Counted from the first letter of the stretch, positions 16,169 through 26,568 are shown. The stretch: DNA of 64,000 nt from Flavobacterium noncentrifugens (GCF_900100375.1 NZ_FNEZ01000002.1:310001-374000); one strand, 5' to 3'. Numbers and translations: made by a program. The notes: generated by a model not told the origin, from the sequence alone.

Positions 16169-17176
16169 ATGTATCATTCAAAAATATCAGGGCTTGGTTA
16201 TTATGTGCCGGACAATGTGGTCACCAATGACGACCTTTCCAGATTAATCGATACCAACGACGAATGGATCCAGGAGCGCACCGGAATCCAGGAACGCCGC
16301 CACATTATCAGAGGCGAAGATACGACGACTTCCATGGGCGTAAAAGCGGCTAAGATCGCGATCGATAGGTCGGGAATTTCTAAAGACGATATCGATTTTA
16401 TTGTATTTGCGACCTTAAGTCCGGATTATTATTTTCCTGGCCCAGGCGTATTGGTACAGCGCGACCTCGGAATCAAAACCGTTGGCGCACTTGATGTCAG
16501 GAACCAATGCTCTGGATTTGTGTATGCGATCTCAGTTGCCGACCAATACATCAAAACAGGAATGTACAAGAATATCCTTGTGATTGGTTCCGAAGTGCAT
16601 TCTACCGGATTGGACATGACATCGCGCGGCCGCGGCGTTTCCGTAATTTTCGGCGATGGGGCAGGAGCGGCAGTTTTGTCAAGAGAAGATGATTTGTCAA
16701 AAGGAATTTTGTCAACACATTTGCATTCAGAAGGGCAACATGCCGAAGAACTGATCGTAAAAGCACCGGGAATGGGCGGACGCTGGGTTTCGGATATTGT
16801 AGCAGATAACGACCCGAACGATGAAAGTTATTTTCCATATATGAACGGGCAATTTGTATTTAAAAACGCCGTCGTTCGTTTTGCAGAAGTCATCAATGAA
16901 GGCTTGGCAGCCAATGATTTGTCGGTTTCTGATATCAATATGCTGATTCCGCATCAGGCCAATCTCCGGATATCACAATTCATCCAGCAAAAATTCAAAT
17001 TGACAGATGACCAAGTATTCAACAACATTCAGAAATACGGAAATACAACCGCAGCCTCAATCCCGATTGCATTAACTGAAGCCTGGGAACAAGGAAAAAT
17101 CAAATCAGGCGATTTGGTAGTGCTTGCCGCTTTCGGCAGCGGATTTACCTGGGGAAGCGCCATCATCAGATGGTAA
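16169..17176 (+). CDS. fabH: 3-oxoacyl-ACP synthase III (KAS III)
   Basis: 335 residues. Condenses acyl-CoA with malonyl-ACP to start fatty-acid synthesis. The catalytic triad is complete: C114 in VRNQCSGFVYA, His in IPHQANLRI and Asn in KYGNTTAAS. Ends with the usual GSGFTWGSAIIRW. No other fab or plsX genes are adjacent. Bacteroidota have several FabH paralogues, so a secondary-metabolism or branched-chain role cannot be excluded, but the N-terminus (ISGLGYYVPDNVVTNDDL) is that of a housekeeping-type enzyme. Confidence 0.88.
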   Translation: MYHSKISGLGYYVPDNVVTNDDLSRLIDTNDEWIQERTGIQERRHIIRGEDTTTSMGVKAAKIAIDRSGISKDDIDFIVFATLSPDYYFPGPGVLVQRDLGIKTVGALDVRNQCSGFVYAISVADQYIKTGMYKNILVIGSEVHSTGLDMTSRGRGVSVIFGDGAGAAVLSREDDLSKGILSTHLHSEGQHAEELIVKAPGMGGRWVSDIVADNDPNDESYFPYMNGQFVFKNAVVRFAEVINEGLAANDLSVSDINMLIPHQANLRISQFIQQKFKLTDDQVFNNIQKYGNTTAASIPIALTEAWEQGKIKSGDLVVLAAFGSGFTWGSAIIRW

Positions 17177-17193
17177 TCTGACAAAAAGGCAAA

Positions 17194-17230
17194 TAAAAAA
17201 AAGCCCCGCTTTGCACAGTCGGGGCTTTTT
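17194..17230 (+). terminator. Terminator after fabH, probably bidirectional
   Basis: GCCCCG (17203-17208) pairs with CGGGGC (17220-17225), extended by A8 on the left and T5 on the right. It lies between convergent fabH and the outer-membrane receptor gene and can serve both. Confidence 0.85.
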
Positions 17231-17290
17231 GTTGTAATAAACTCAAATAATTATTATAAACGGCATTCTGGTTCAAATAGTATAAATAGT

Positions 17291-19693
17291 TTAAAATAAT
17301 CCGCCGCCGCCTTGTTTGGTATTGTCGTCGCGTTTTTTTCTTTGTAGTGCTTTGTTTTTTCCGGAACCAAACATATAATTGAACCCGAAAAACAACGACT
17401 GGCTTTCCCATTTAAATTCTCCATTTTGAGGATACGGATTGTCGCCTTCAAATGCAAATTTCATTGTATCGAAAACGTCGTTCGAACGAATGCTGATCGT
17501 CGCTTTGTTGTTCAGGAAACTGTAACGTGCGCCGGCATCGATCTTGTACATTTCTTTTCGGTTGAACTGGATTCCGTCAACAGCACCGCGGTAAAATCCG
17601 AACAACAGCAAACGCAGGTTTTTCGTCGCTTTGAAATTGCTGTTCATTCTGGCATTAAAGGAATTTGCCGTAATTTCTTTCAGGACCGTTTCAAAATTAT
17701 CTACAGTTTCGCCAGGCTGCCTTGGAATAAGGATCGAAACCGCGCCCTTTTGGCTCAGGCTTGAAAAATCGATTGCCGGCTGAATGTCCCACCAGGAATT
17801 GATTTTATAATTCGCAGACAATTCAAATCCGTAAGAGGAATTTCGGTCGTAATTGGTGAAAGTCATGATTTGGGCACCTGGTTTGTTCTCATCCGGAAAT
17901 AAAACACGAGCGATTTCGTCATTGATGATGCGGTAAAAAACACCTCCGCTGATCGAGCCTTTGGTTATTGTTCGCGTATAATTTAACTCCACAGAATTCG
18001 TAAATTGTGGGTCAAGTGCCGGATTTCCGATTGAAGTGAGCCTTGCGGTGCTAAATTCGCGAATCGGTTTGGTTTGCTCTAAACTTGGCCTGTCTACGCG
18101 TCGGCTGTAACTCAGCTGGAAGTTGTTTTTATCCGTTAAGGCATAACTCAAATAAGCCGACGGATACATCGTAATGTAATCGTCTTTGTAAGCTGTTGCG
18201 CCGTCTAAAGTCGCATTGACCTTGTAACTTTCAAACCTCGCGCCAAGCTGGTAGCTGAATTTTTTGAATTTCTGGCCAAAAGTCGCATACGCAGAGTAGA
18301 TGTCAAGATCATACGAATAATTTGAATTTGGAAGGTTTTTTCCAGAGGTGCGATAGACATTATCGGTACGGACGATTCGCGATTCGGCACCCAGTTCCAA
18401 CGTAGATTTTTCCGAAAGCGGATTCACATAATCCACATTTACAGTCGAATTTTTACGGTCATCAATAATATTGTCGTTGTAAGTAAATGCAGGATCATCC
18501 AAAATCAAAGGCGTTTTATCTGTAAAGAAAGCCGCGTTTTGGGTCGAATGGTAATCGTTGTAATTGCCTTCAAAATCTAAAGTATGGCCTTCTTTTTCGA
18601 ACAAATGTTTGTAAGCCAGATTGTAAGTTCCGTTGCGGTTTGCATTTCTGTAATTGTCGCGTGAAATAAAATTGCTGTCGATTTCAGTAAAATAAAAATT
18701 GGTATTCACCGGCCCGGTTCCCGAAAAAATATTCTGGTTGGTATACACCGAAACCGTGTTTTTGTCGTTGATGAAATAATCCATTCCGGCTTTAAACAGG
18801 TGGTTTTTATTGTTGTTGATGACGTCAAATTCCTGATACGAGCTGTCGCTGAGCCTTTTTACAAGTCCGTGGTTGTATTGTTCGCCAAAGTTGTTTCCGT
18901 AATTTCCGAAGAAATTGATTTTTCCGGTGCGGTAATTCAAATCGATCGAACTGCTTGGTTTTGGCGTGCGCGCTACCGTTAATCCGGCATTGATCGTCGC
19001 ATTAAATCCGTCGTTCGCGTTCTTGTGGAGCACGATGTTAATGATTCCCGACATGCCTTCAGGATTGTATTTTGCGCTTGGGTTCGTGATGAGCTCAATT
19101 TTTTTGATCGATGATGACGGAATCTGCTTCAGAAGTTGCGATGCATCGATATTCGTCGGGCGTCCGTCAATCAAAACACGCACGTTTTCATTTCCACGCA
19201 GCGATAATTTTCCGTCCTGGTCGACATTTACCGATGGAATGTTGCTCATGATATCAGATGCTGTTGCGCCGGCCGTTGTGAGGTCTTTGCCTACATTGAT
19301 GACTTTCCGGTCGATTTTCTGTTCGATGGTCGAACGTTCTGCAACGACATTTACGCCGCTCAATTGTGTGGCTTCTTCTTCAAGGACAATTTTTGGAATC
19401 GCAATTGATTTTTGACCTGAACTGAAATCGGCCGTGCCAGAATAGGCTTTGTAGCCGATGAACTGGATTTCGACCGCATATTTTTTGAGTTCCAGGTTTT
19501 TGATTTCAAATAAGCCGTTGTCGTCTGTAATGCCGCCGGTTATGACTTTATTATCGGCTTTGAGTACAATGCTGGCATAAGAAATTGGCGTGTTATTTTT
19601 ATCGGATACTTTACCGGAAAGGCTTCCGATCTTTTGTGCATTTGCGGATAAAAGGCTTCCGAGGAAAAAAAGTAAGAGTAATTTTAGCTTCAT
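17291..19693 (-). CDS. TonB-dependent-receptor-type outer membrane beta-barrel protein
   Basis: 800 residues. Signal peptide MKLKLLLLFFLGSLLSANA, then a CarboxypepD-regulatory-like domain (GSLSGKVSDKNNTPISYASI, about 22-105), a plug domain (SDIMSNIPSVNVDQDGKLSLRGNENVRVLIDG, given here as two motifs around 145-180) and a large beta barrel of the outer-membrane-beta-barrel-3 type. The C-terminus is glycine-rich and ends in F (KQGGGGLF). No substrate-binding SusD partner is adjacent, so it is not a polysaccharide-utilisation pair; peptide or siderophore uptake are possibilities only. A CAAAGATA lies 45 bp upstream. Confidence 0.85.
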   Translation of the reverse strand: MKLKLLLLFFLGSLLSANAQKIGSLSGKVSDKNNTPISYASIVLKADNKVITGGITDDNGLFEIKNLELKKYAVEIQFIGYKAYSGTADFSSGQKSIAIPKIVLEEEATQLSGVNVVAERSTIEQKIDRKVINVGKDLTTAGATASDIMSNIPSVNVDQDGKLSLRGNENVRVLIDGRPTNIDASQLLKQIPSSSIKKIELITNPSAKYNPEGMSGIINIVLHKNANDGFNATINAGLTVARTPKPSSSIDLNYRTGKINFFGNYGNNFGEQYNHGLVKRLSDSSYQEFDVINNNKNHLFKAGMDYFINDKNTVSVYTNQNIFSGTGPVNTNFYFTEIDSNFISRDNYRNANRNGTYNLAYKHLFEKEGHTLDFEGNYNDYHSTQNAAFFTDKTPLILDDPAFTYNDNIIDDRKNSTVNVDYVNPLSEKSTLELGAESRIVRTDNVYRTSGKNLPNSNYSYDLDIYSAYATFGQKFKKFSYQLGARFESYKVNATLDGATAYKDDYITMYPSAYLSYALTDKNNFQLSYSRRVDRPSLEQTKPIREFSTARLTSIGNPALDPQFTNSVELNYTRTITKGSISGGVFYRIINDEIARVLFPDENKPGAQIMTFTNYDRNSSYGFELSANYKINSWWDIQPAIDFSSLSQKGAVSILIPRQPGETVDNFETVLKEITANSFNARMNSNFKATKNLRLLLFGFYRGAVDGIQFNRKEMYKIDAGARYSFLNNKATISIRSNDVFDTMKFAFEGDNPYPQNGEFKWESQSLFFGFNYMFGSGKNKALQRKKRDDNTKQGGGGLF

Positions 19694-19737
19694 TTTGTTG
19701 TTGTAAATTTTTTTAAATCCCGATACAAGACTTGGTG

Positions 19738-19745
19738 CAAAGATA
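19738..19745 (-). promoter_or_regulatory. -7 promoter element (TATCTTTG) of the outer-membrane receptor gene
   Basis: Minus-strand TATCTTTG matches TAnnTTTG, 44 bp before the start codon at 19693. No matching TTG at the standard distance. Confidence 0.45.
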
Positions 19746-19784
19746 ATTGTTACAACAGTTTCTAAATTTAAAATGGATATAAAT

Positions 19785-19819
19785 AAAAACGGCTTCCATA
19801 TTTTGGAAGCCGCTTTTTT
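19785..19819 (-). terminator. Terminator after the T9SS adhesin gene
   Basis: Perfect 9-bp stem CGGCTTCCA (19790-19798) / TGGAAGCCG (19804-19812), five-base loop, A-rich left flank giving UUUUU on the minus strand. Confidence 0.88.
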
Positions 19820-19833
19820 GCCAAATTATCTGA

Positions 19834-22800
19834 TTATCGTTTCATCGCAAAATGCGCTTTAAATTCTTTTTGAATGCCGTCTTCTTCATAGTTTACAACA
19901 AACCAATAATCGGTAGAAGGCAGTTCCTTGCTGTGAAGCGTTCCGTCCCAGCCTGCGCCGCTTGGCGTAATCTGACTGATGAATTTTCCATATCGGTCAA
20001 AGATATTGATCTTGGCTGTCGCCTGGGATTTCAGGTCAACAATGTTCCAGGTATCATTGAATCCGTCGCCGTTTGGTGTAAAGAACTTCGGATAATTGAT
20101 AACCAATGCTTCCGCATCCGACATGCCGCAACCGTTTTTATCTCTCACGTGAACCGTATGGAATCCGGATGATACATTTTCGAAAACCGGGCTGTCCTGG
20201 AACGGGCCAAAATCAAGCTGGTATTCATAATCCCCGCCAACTCCTGTAGCCTGAACCGTAATGACCTGGCTGTCTACAAAATCATCGGTGATCGTATAAC
20301 TTACCAATGCAGGTTCAGATGGCGCAACCGTTACATGCGTTTCTTCCGATGGGCAGCCAGTAACATTACTCGTAGCGATTACATAATAGTCTCCGGGTAA
20401 AACTGCAGTATAACTGCTTGCGGTTCCTAAAAGTTCATCATTCGAATTGAACCATTCAAAAGTATAGCCTGTACCAAGTCCGCTAAGGATTTTATAAGGC
20501 CTCAAAACTACTTGGTTTTTACTGTCGTAGCAGATGATTCCGCCAAGAGGTTTCGGTTCCGGTAATTTATGAACCGTGATCGAAATAGCTCTCAAATCAA
20601 AACAATTTGCCGTCAGTGTATTCGAAACTCTTGCCACTGCAGTACGCGCTGTGGTTGAAGTAATCGGATTTGCATTTGTGGCAGCATCAGTCGGGTTTGC
20701 AAAGTAAGTCACCGTGAATTCGGTGCCGGTCTGGCTTCCCAATAAAGTGGCATTTAATTGTGTCAGATTGTAAGCTGTCACGCCGTCATTTGTTCCGTCT
20801 TCATCACAAACCGTGGTCATTGCAGCCGTTACCGGATGTGCAATTGGCGTGTCAACGATGGTAACAATAAATGAACTTTCGTCATAACAAGTTGGTGTAA
20901 ACGGTGATCTTGCATATACATAAATCGTTTGTGTCGTATTGATATGTGAGCCTACAGCAAGGTTTGTCCCAGTTCCGTTTTGTCCTGTATAATATTTTCC
21001 AATGGTTAGTGGTGGCAAGGTGTAGCTTTCGCAGATGGTTACATCGGCAATTTCATCCACATTGAAAATAGTTACTTTAAAACTTTTTTCGTTGAAGCAA
21101 TTTTTCGTTGTTCCTGTTTCAGCATACACATAAATGGTTTGCGTTACGCTCAACACATCTCCGGCGTGCAGCAACCTTCCGGTTTTTAATGATCCGGTGT
21201 AATAATCGCCAACGGTTAACGCGGGAAGCGTGTAAGAATTACAGGCATATTTATCAGATACAGCAGCTACGACAGGTGTATGATGGATCGTAATGTTAAA
21301 ACTGTTTTCATCTGTACAATTGATCCTTTGGTTGTTTTCTGTAAATACATACAGTGTTTGCGATGTGGTGATCAAATCGCCAGCATGTTTCATGATCCCG
21401 CCGCCGCTTGGGCCGCCGGACAAAGTATAATAATTTCCAATGGTCAGCGCTGGCAATCTGTAGCTGTCACATTCTACAACATCTGCAGGTTTGTCTGCTC
21501 GTAGGACAGTGATCGATACAAAAAAGCTGCTTTCAGCCGAGCATGCAGGTGCCGGAGTTGCGTTTCCAACTGCATAAATGTAAACCCTTTGCGAAGTGGT
21601 CAATACGGTTCCGAAAGGAATGACGTCTCCGGTTCCGCCTGGGCCGGTATAATATTTCCCAACATCCAATGTTGTGAGGGTATAAGAATTACAAACGTTG
21701 AGGTCGCCACGCGAATCGATAGCCGGTTTCGGATTGATGATAATCACGAAACTCGATTCGTTATAACATTGCGGTGTCGATCTTTTAAAGATGTAAATCG
21801 TTCTTCCTATTGAGATGTAAGTTCCCGCTGGGACTGGTGTTCCAATTCCGCCAGCACGAAAATAGTATTCGCCATTGGTAAGCGGAGGCAATGTAAATCC
21901 GTCGCAAACCCTGCGGCTCTCCAAATGATCGATCGGCGGTTGTGCAATATTGATCGTATAATGAATGTCATCCGTACAGTTTGGCGTTTCAGATGTTGGC
22001 ACATAAATGTAAACGGTAGCCGTAGCTTCAAGCACAGTTCCGGCCGGGATAATCGTTCCGGTTCCGGCTCTTCCGGTAAAATAATTCCCGATGCGTAGCG
22101 TTGGCAATGTATAACCGTTGCATTGGTAAACATCTGCAGGCGTATCGATACCGATCACTACGTCGAAATGCTTTTCAGTTTTACAGCCTTCAGTTGTCTC
22201 TGCAAATACGTAAACTGTTTGTGTCGTGGTTATTACTGTTCCGGCAAGAATTTCAGATCCTTGTCCGCCAGGAAGTGTAAAATATTTACCTGCGGATAAT
22301 GTAGGTAAAGTATAAGAAGTACAGCTAAACACCGCGCTAAAAGTGCCCAAATCAATTACAGGTACAACAGTGACAGTAAATCCGGCGTCAATTTCACATA
22401 CAGGATTCGTCGATGTATAGTTGGCATACAAAGTCTGGGTTTCTGTAATTGCTGTTCCTACAGGCAGTCTTGTACCACCGCCGTGTGGCTCGGTAAAATA
22501 ATTTCCGGCTACCAAGGCAGGCAAACGATATGGTCCGCATGAAATCTGGTTTCCGGGAGACAGCGTATTTGGGTCTAAGATCGTCACTTTAAAAGAAGTC
22601 TGGTTGCTACAGTCATTCGGCGTTAGAGGCGCCGTATAAATGAAAATTACCTGGGTCGTACTGATGACATCCCCAGCAAATTTTGGTGTTCCGGTGCCAT
22701 TCGTTCCGGTAAAATAATTTCCGTTTACCAATGGAGGCAACGTATAATCGCTACATACGATAACATCAAGAAGTTTGTCTACTAGTGGCAATGGTTTGAT

Positions 22801-24435
22801 AAATAAGGTAAAGCTCGTGGTACTGAAACAATTCCTGTCACTCGCATTTTGAACCCTGACGTATATTACTGAATTATTAGTTCCAATGTAACGAATCATA
22901 CCACTTACGGCAGTAAGCTCGTTATTTCCGGCCAGTGCATTGGGTTCAGAAGTATAATATGAAACAAGGTTCATTTGAGCATCCTGCGTACCTAAAATAT
23001 CCGAAGTTTGGTCAGAAATCAAAAAGATACCGTTGTTTAAAGCAGTCGACCTGGCACATAAAGTCATGTCCGGCGGCCTGTTTGCAACAGGTGCTGGCGC
23101 AGTGCCCAAATCAAATTGCTTGATCGTATAGCAGGTGGTATTGTAACTTTTTACCCTAGCATAAATGGTTTGGCCACCGGCGCTTGGATAATTCAGCGGC
23201 AATTCGCCAACGCCATTCTGCGCATCAGGATAAGAACTATGGTATGTAACAACCGTTCCAGGATTCATCCCGGTCTTGATCAACGTAGTATTGTAAGTAA
23301 GATCGTAATTATAAGTTGCTGCACCCGAGTTGCATTTGTATAAATTCACAGGTGTTCCCGTCACGATTTGTGGGTAATATTCAATTTTGATGACATCACT
23401 AACCGGCTGGCATCCAACGGCCTGATAAATTAATTCATAACGGCCTGGTCCATTGATTCCTAAAGAAGGCCCGTGATCGGGAAGAGGCTGACCGTCTTTT
23501 TTCCAGTCAAAAGTATGGGTTAACGGGTCTAATCCTGAATTGATCGTATGTGGATCCCCATAGCAAAGGGCCGCCTGGCTGGCAATGGTAATATCTGGCC
23601 CCAAAACATTTTGTCCGATATTAAAACTGTCTGAAGCAATGAAAATGGCAGAATCAGATTTGTAATCGTCACGGTCTGCAATAACCAGTTTAATGTGGTA
23701 AGGCGTATTGGGTACCAATACTGCCGACGCGTTCAACAAAGTGGTTTGGCCGTTGTAGCTTGTAGGTGAAGCTGCAGCGGAAATTCCACCATTGTAAGCG
23801 CCAAAAAACTGGCTGTTTACCGAAGGGCATCCTGAATTATACAGAAAATCCCTGATGGTAATTACAGAAATCGGAGCTGTCGTACCAGGCACAACAGCAA
23901 GGTTCTTCGTTTCGCCTGTTACCGTATTGGTAAGCAAAAATGCAAAGGCATCCGAGAATTCACATTGGTAATTTCCATATTCTTCTGAGGCAAAAAGGAA
24001 ATCAAAACTAAAATTGGGTGATTTTGGCAAAAAATCAAATTCCAATACTGTAGCATTTACAGAATTCATCGGAATTGACGCTGCTGCCAATGTCGCTTCG
24101 AGGTCGGAATCTCCTGGCCAGGAAGCACTTCCGTCTTCAAGTTCCGCATTGTTATTATTCGGTCCCGGAGCATGGGCAACATCTCCGGTACTGATAATAA
24201 CGCCCGACGGAATCGGGAAATTCGGGTTGGTGTTCTGGAAAAATCCGATACCGTTTGAAGAACCATAGTTGGTTCCCGTCTTCCACGTAATGTTTGTCGC
24301 ATTCACGCAGGGAGAATTAATCAGTACCGAATTTACCAGTTGGGGAATGGTGTAGGTTGAGGTGTTTACAGTAATGGATTGGGAAAATCCGGCAACGGCA
24401 AACATGAGGGCAAAAAGGAGTAGGGTTCTTTTCAT
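19834..24435 (-). CDS. Giant T9SS type B adhesin with nine tandem ~71-residue modules
   Basis: 1533 residues. Signal peptide MKRTLLLFALMFAVAGFSQ. Residues about 30-275 form a choice-of-anchor L domain (FDFLFASEEYGNYQCEFSDA). A linker of Ig-like segments follows (GPDITIASQAALCYGDPH). From about 549 to 1190 there are nine tandem modules of the form C.sYTLP.L..G.YyTg..GtG....aGt.i..tqtiYvy......C..e.sF.vtI, each with one cysteine near the start and one near the end. The last ~85 residues are the gliding-motility/CHU_C type B sorting domain (FTPNGDGFNDTWNIVD; YGKFISQITPSGAGWDGT). Surface adhesin, probably in gliding or attachment. Monocistronic with its own terminator. Confidence 0.9.
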   Translation of the reverse strand: MKRTLLLFALMFAVAGFSQSITVNTSTYTIPQLVNSVLINSPCVNATNITWKTGTNYGSSNGIGFFQNTNPNFPIPSGVIISTGDVAHAPGPNNNNAELEDGSASWPGDSDLEATLAAASIPMNSVNATVLEFDFLPKSPNFSFDFLFASEEYGNYQCEFSDAFAFLLTNTVTGETKNLAVVPGTTAPISVITIRDFLYNSGCPSVNSQFFGAYNGGISAAASPTSYNGQTTLLNASAVLVPNTPYHIKLVIADRDDYKSDSAIFIASDSFNIGQNVLGPDITIASQAALCYGDPHTINSGLDPLTHTFDWKKDGQPLPDHGPSLGINGPGRYELIYQAVGCQPVSDVIKIEYYPQIVTGTPVNLYKCNSGAATYNYDLTYNTTLIKTGMNPGTVVTYHSSYPDAQNGVGELPLNYPSAGGQTIYARVKSYNTTCYTIKQFDLGTAPAPVANRPPDMTLCARSTALNNGIFLISDQTSDILGTQDAQMNLVSYYTSEPNALAGNNELTAVSGMIRYIGTNNSVIYVRVQNASDRNCFSTTSFTLFIKPLPLVDKLLDVIVCSDYTLPPLVNGNYFTGTNGTGTPKFAGDVISTTQVIFIYTAPLTPNDCSNQTSFKVTILDPNTLSPGNQISCGPYRLPALVAGNYFTEPHGGGTRLPVGTAITETQTLYANYTSTNPVCEIDAGFTVTVVPVIDLGTFSAVFSCTSYTLPTLSAGKYFTLPGGQGSEILAGTVITTTQTVYVFAETTEGCKTEKHFDVVIGIDTPADVYQCNGYTLPTLRIGNYFTGRAGTGTIIPAGTVLEATATVYIYVPTSETPNCTDDIHYTINIAQPPIDHLESRRVCDGFTLPPLTNGEYYFRAGGIGTPVPAGTYISIGRTIYIFKRSTPQCYNESSFVIIINPKPAIDSRGDLNVCNSYTLTTLDVGKYYTGPGGTGDVIPFGTVLTTSQRVYIYAVGNATPAPACSAESSFFVSITVLRADKPADVVECDSYRLPALTIGNYYTLSGGPSGGGIMKHAGDLITTSQTLYVFTENNQRINCTDENSFNITIHHTPVVAAVSDKYACNSYTLPALTVGDYYTGSLKTGRLLHAGDVLSVTQTIYVYAETGTTKNCFNEKSFKVTIFNVDEIADVTICESYTLPPLTIGKYYTGQNGTGTNLAVGSHINTTQTIYVYARSPFTPTCYDESSFIVTIVDTPIAHPVTAAMTTVCDEDGTNDGVTAYNLTQLNATLLGSQTGTEFTVTYFANPTDAATNANPITSTTARTAVARVSNTLTANCFDLRAISITVHKLPEPKPLGGIICYDSKNQVVLRPYKILSGLGTGYTFEWFNSNDELLGTASSYTAVLPGDYYVIATSNVTGCPSEETHVTVAPSEPALVSYTITDDFVDSQVITVQATGVGGDYEYQLDFGPFQDSPVFENVSSGFHTVHVRDKNGCGMSDAEALVINYPKFFTPNGDGFNDTWNIVDLKSQATAKINIFDRYGKFISQITPSGAGWDGTLHSKELPSTDYWFVVNYEEDGIQKEFKAHFAMKR

Positions 24436-24702
24436 GTTAATCTTAATTAAACTTTCTTTTCAGGGCATTTGTTTTGACACTTCAAAGATTTGTAATTTTA
24501 TCGTTTAAATACAAATAAAGTCGATGAAATGCATAATTTGAATGTTTTAACAAATAAAATTCTTACATTTTTGGTTTATAAAATTGTTGATAAATAAGAT
24601 TTGAATCAGTGGAACGGCAACACATTCATCAAGTGGGATTTAAATTTGAAGATTTTTATCTTTAGCAATTCAATTCTATTTTAGATTTGCATCTGATATG
24701 AC

Positions 24703-24710
24703 TATCTTTG
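24703..24710 (+). promoter_or_regulatory. -7 promoter element (TATCTTTG) of argS
   Basis: Exact TAnnTTTG match 19 bp before the ATG at 24730. Confidence 0.55.
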
Positions 24711-24729
24711 CAGACTTAAAAATCATATT

Positions 24730-26508
24730 ATGTCACTCCCGAAAATCCTTACGCCGCAAATTCAAAAAGCCTTAGCCGATATTTTTAATGTCTCGCTCGA
24801 GAAGATAGAATTTCAGGCCACACGCAAGGATTTTGAAGGCGATATTACGATGGTAATTTTTCCGTTATTGAAAATCATCAAAGGAAATCCGGCAGAAATC
24901 GGCAATAAAATCGGACAGTATTTAATTGATAATGTTTCTGAAGTCAGCGCGTTCAACGTGGTTTCAGGATTTCTGAATATTGTAGTTTCAGATGCTTATT
25001 ACCTGAAATTTTTCAATGCAATCAAACAAGATCCAAAATTCGGGTTTGCCAAAGCTGTAGCCGATGAAAAAGCGGTCATGGTTGAATATGCTTCTCCAAA
25101 TACAAACAAACCATTGCACCTCGGGCATGTCAGGAATGTACTTCTTGGCTATTCTGTCGCCGAAATCCTAAAAGCAGCCGGAAAAAAAGTCTATAAAACA
25201 CAAATCATCAACGATCGTGGCATTCATATCTGCAAGTCGATGCTGGCCTGGGAAAGATCTGGTTTGAATGAAACTCCGGAAAGCACCGGCCTCAAAGGCG
25301 ACAAACTTGTAGGTAAATATTACGTCGAATTCGATAAAAATTACAAAGCGCAAATCGTCGCATTGATAGCCGATGGCAAAACCGAAGATGAAGCGAAAAA
25401 ACAAGCGCCAATCATGCTCGAAGCCCAGAAAATGCTACTTGATTGGGAAGCCGGAGACGAGAGCGTCATGGCGCTCTGGAACAAAATGAACGGCTGGGTT
25501 TACAAAGGATTTGACGAAACGTATAAAAATATCGGGGTCGATTTTGACTCGTATTATTACGAAAGCAACACCTATTTATTAGGTAAAGAAGTGGTACAAC
25601 TCGGACTCGAAAAAGGCGTATTCGAAAAAGATCCGGACGGTTCGGTTTGGATCGATTTAACTGCAGACGAACTTGACCGAAAAATCGTGCTGAGGTCAGA
25701 TGGAACGGCAGTTTACATGACGCAGGACATCGGAACCGCAATTCAAAGGGTGAAAGATTTTCCCGATGTTGGCGGAATGGTGTACACCGTTGGAAATGAA
25801 CAGGATTACCATTTTAAAGTGTTGTTTTTGATCCTGAAAAAATTGGGTTTCGACTGGTCTGATCATTTATTCCATTTGTCTTACGGAATGGTTGACCTGC
25901 CATCGGGAAAAATGAAAAGCCGTGAAGGAACAGTTGTCGATGCCGATGATTTAATGAAAGAAATGACCGAAACGGCACAAAAAATTTCCGAGGAACTCGG
26001 CAAACTAGACGGTTATTCTGACGAAGAAAAAGCAAAATTGTACAATACGATCGGGCTTGGTGCACTAAAATATTACATCTTAAAAGTCGACCCAAAGAAA
26101 AGGATTCTTTTTAATCCCGAAGAATCGGTAGATTTCGCAGGAAATACAGGCCCGTTTATCCAATATACGTACGCCAGGATCCAGTCAATTCTGCGCAAAG
26201 CTGATTTTGACCTGTCTGCAAATTTCGACAACATCCAGCTGCACGAAAAAGAAAAAGAACTGCTGAAACAACTCGAACTTTTTCCGGAAGTAATTCAAAA
26301 TGCCGCTGAAAACCACAGTCCGGCCTTACTCGCAAATTATACTTATGAACTCGTCAAAGAATACAACTCGTTCTATCAGACGGTTTCGATTTTGGGAGAG
26401 GAAGATCTGACGAAAAAAACATTCCGCGTACAGCTTTCACAAAAAGTAGCCAATACGATTAAATTGTCTTTCAACCTGCTTGGAATTTCAGTCCCCGAAA
26501 GAATGTAA
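24730..26508 (+). CDS. argS: Arginyl-tRNA synthetase
   Basis: 592 residues, class I synthetase charging tRNA-Arg. The N-terminal additional domain recognises the tRNA D-loop. The HIGH motif is PNTNKPLHLGHVRN (HLGH), and the KMSK-type loop is SGKMKSREGTVV. The C-terminal anticodon-binding helical domain ends with the typical LSFNLLGISVPERM. Complete and ordinary. Preceded by a TATCTTTG element and followed by a terminator. Confidence 0.97.
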   Translation: MSLPKILTPQIQKALADIFNVSLEKIEFQATRKDFEGDITMVIFPLLKIIKGNPAEIGNKIGQYLIDNVSEVSAFNVVSGFLNIVVSDAYYLKFFNAIKQDPKFGFAKAVADEKAVMVEYASPNTNKPLHLGHVRNVLLGYSVAEILKAAGKKVYKTQIINDRGIHICKSMLAWERSGLNETPESTGLKGDKLVGKYYVEFDKNYKAQIVALIADGKTEDEAKKQAPIMLEAQKMLLDWEAGDESVMALWNKMNGWVYKGFDETYKNIGVDFDSYYYESNTYLLGKEVVQLGLEKGVFEKDPDGSVWIDLTADELDRKIVLRSDGTAVYMTQDIGTAIQRVKDFPDVGGMVYTVGNEQDYHFKVLFLILKKLGFDWSDHLFHLSYGMVDLPSGKMKSREGTVVDADDLMKEMTETAQKISEELGKLDGYSDEEKAKLYNTIGLGALKYYILKVDPKKRILFNPEESVDFAGNTGPFIQYTYARIQSILRKADFDLSANFDNIQLHEKEKELLKQLELFPEVIQNAAENHSPALLANYTYELVKEYNSFYQTVSILGEEDLTKKTFRVQLSQKVANTIKLSFNLLGISVPERM

Positions 26509-26536
26509 TTCGGCTTAAAGCAAATCAATTATCAAG

Positions 26537-26564
26537 AAAAACCAGTCAGAAACGGCTGTTTTTT
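26537..26564 (+). terminator. Terminator between argS and the small lipoprotein gene
   Basis: AAAAACCAG / CTGTTTTTTTT imperfect inverted repeat ending in T8, with an A-run on the left. It lies between convergent genes and could act in both directions. Confidence 0.6.
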
Positions 26565-26568
26565 TTAT

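Noticed and set aside
20860..22790. Regularly spaced repeat DNA that could be mistaken for a CRISPR array
   Set aside because: Period of about 210-225 bp, in frame, with diverged copies coding for protein modules; no short identical repeats with unique spacers.
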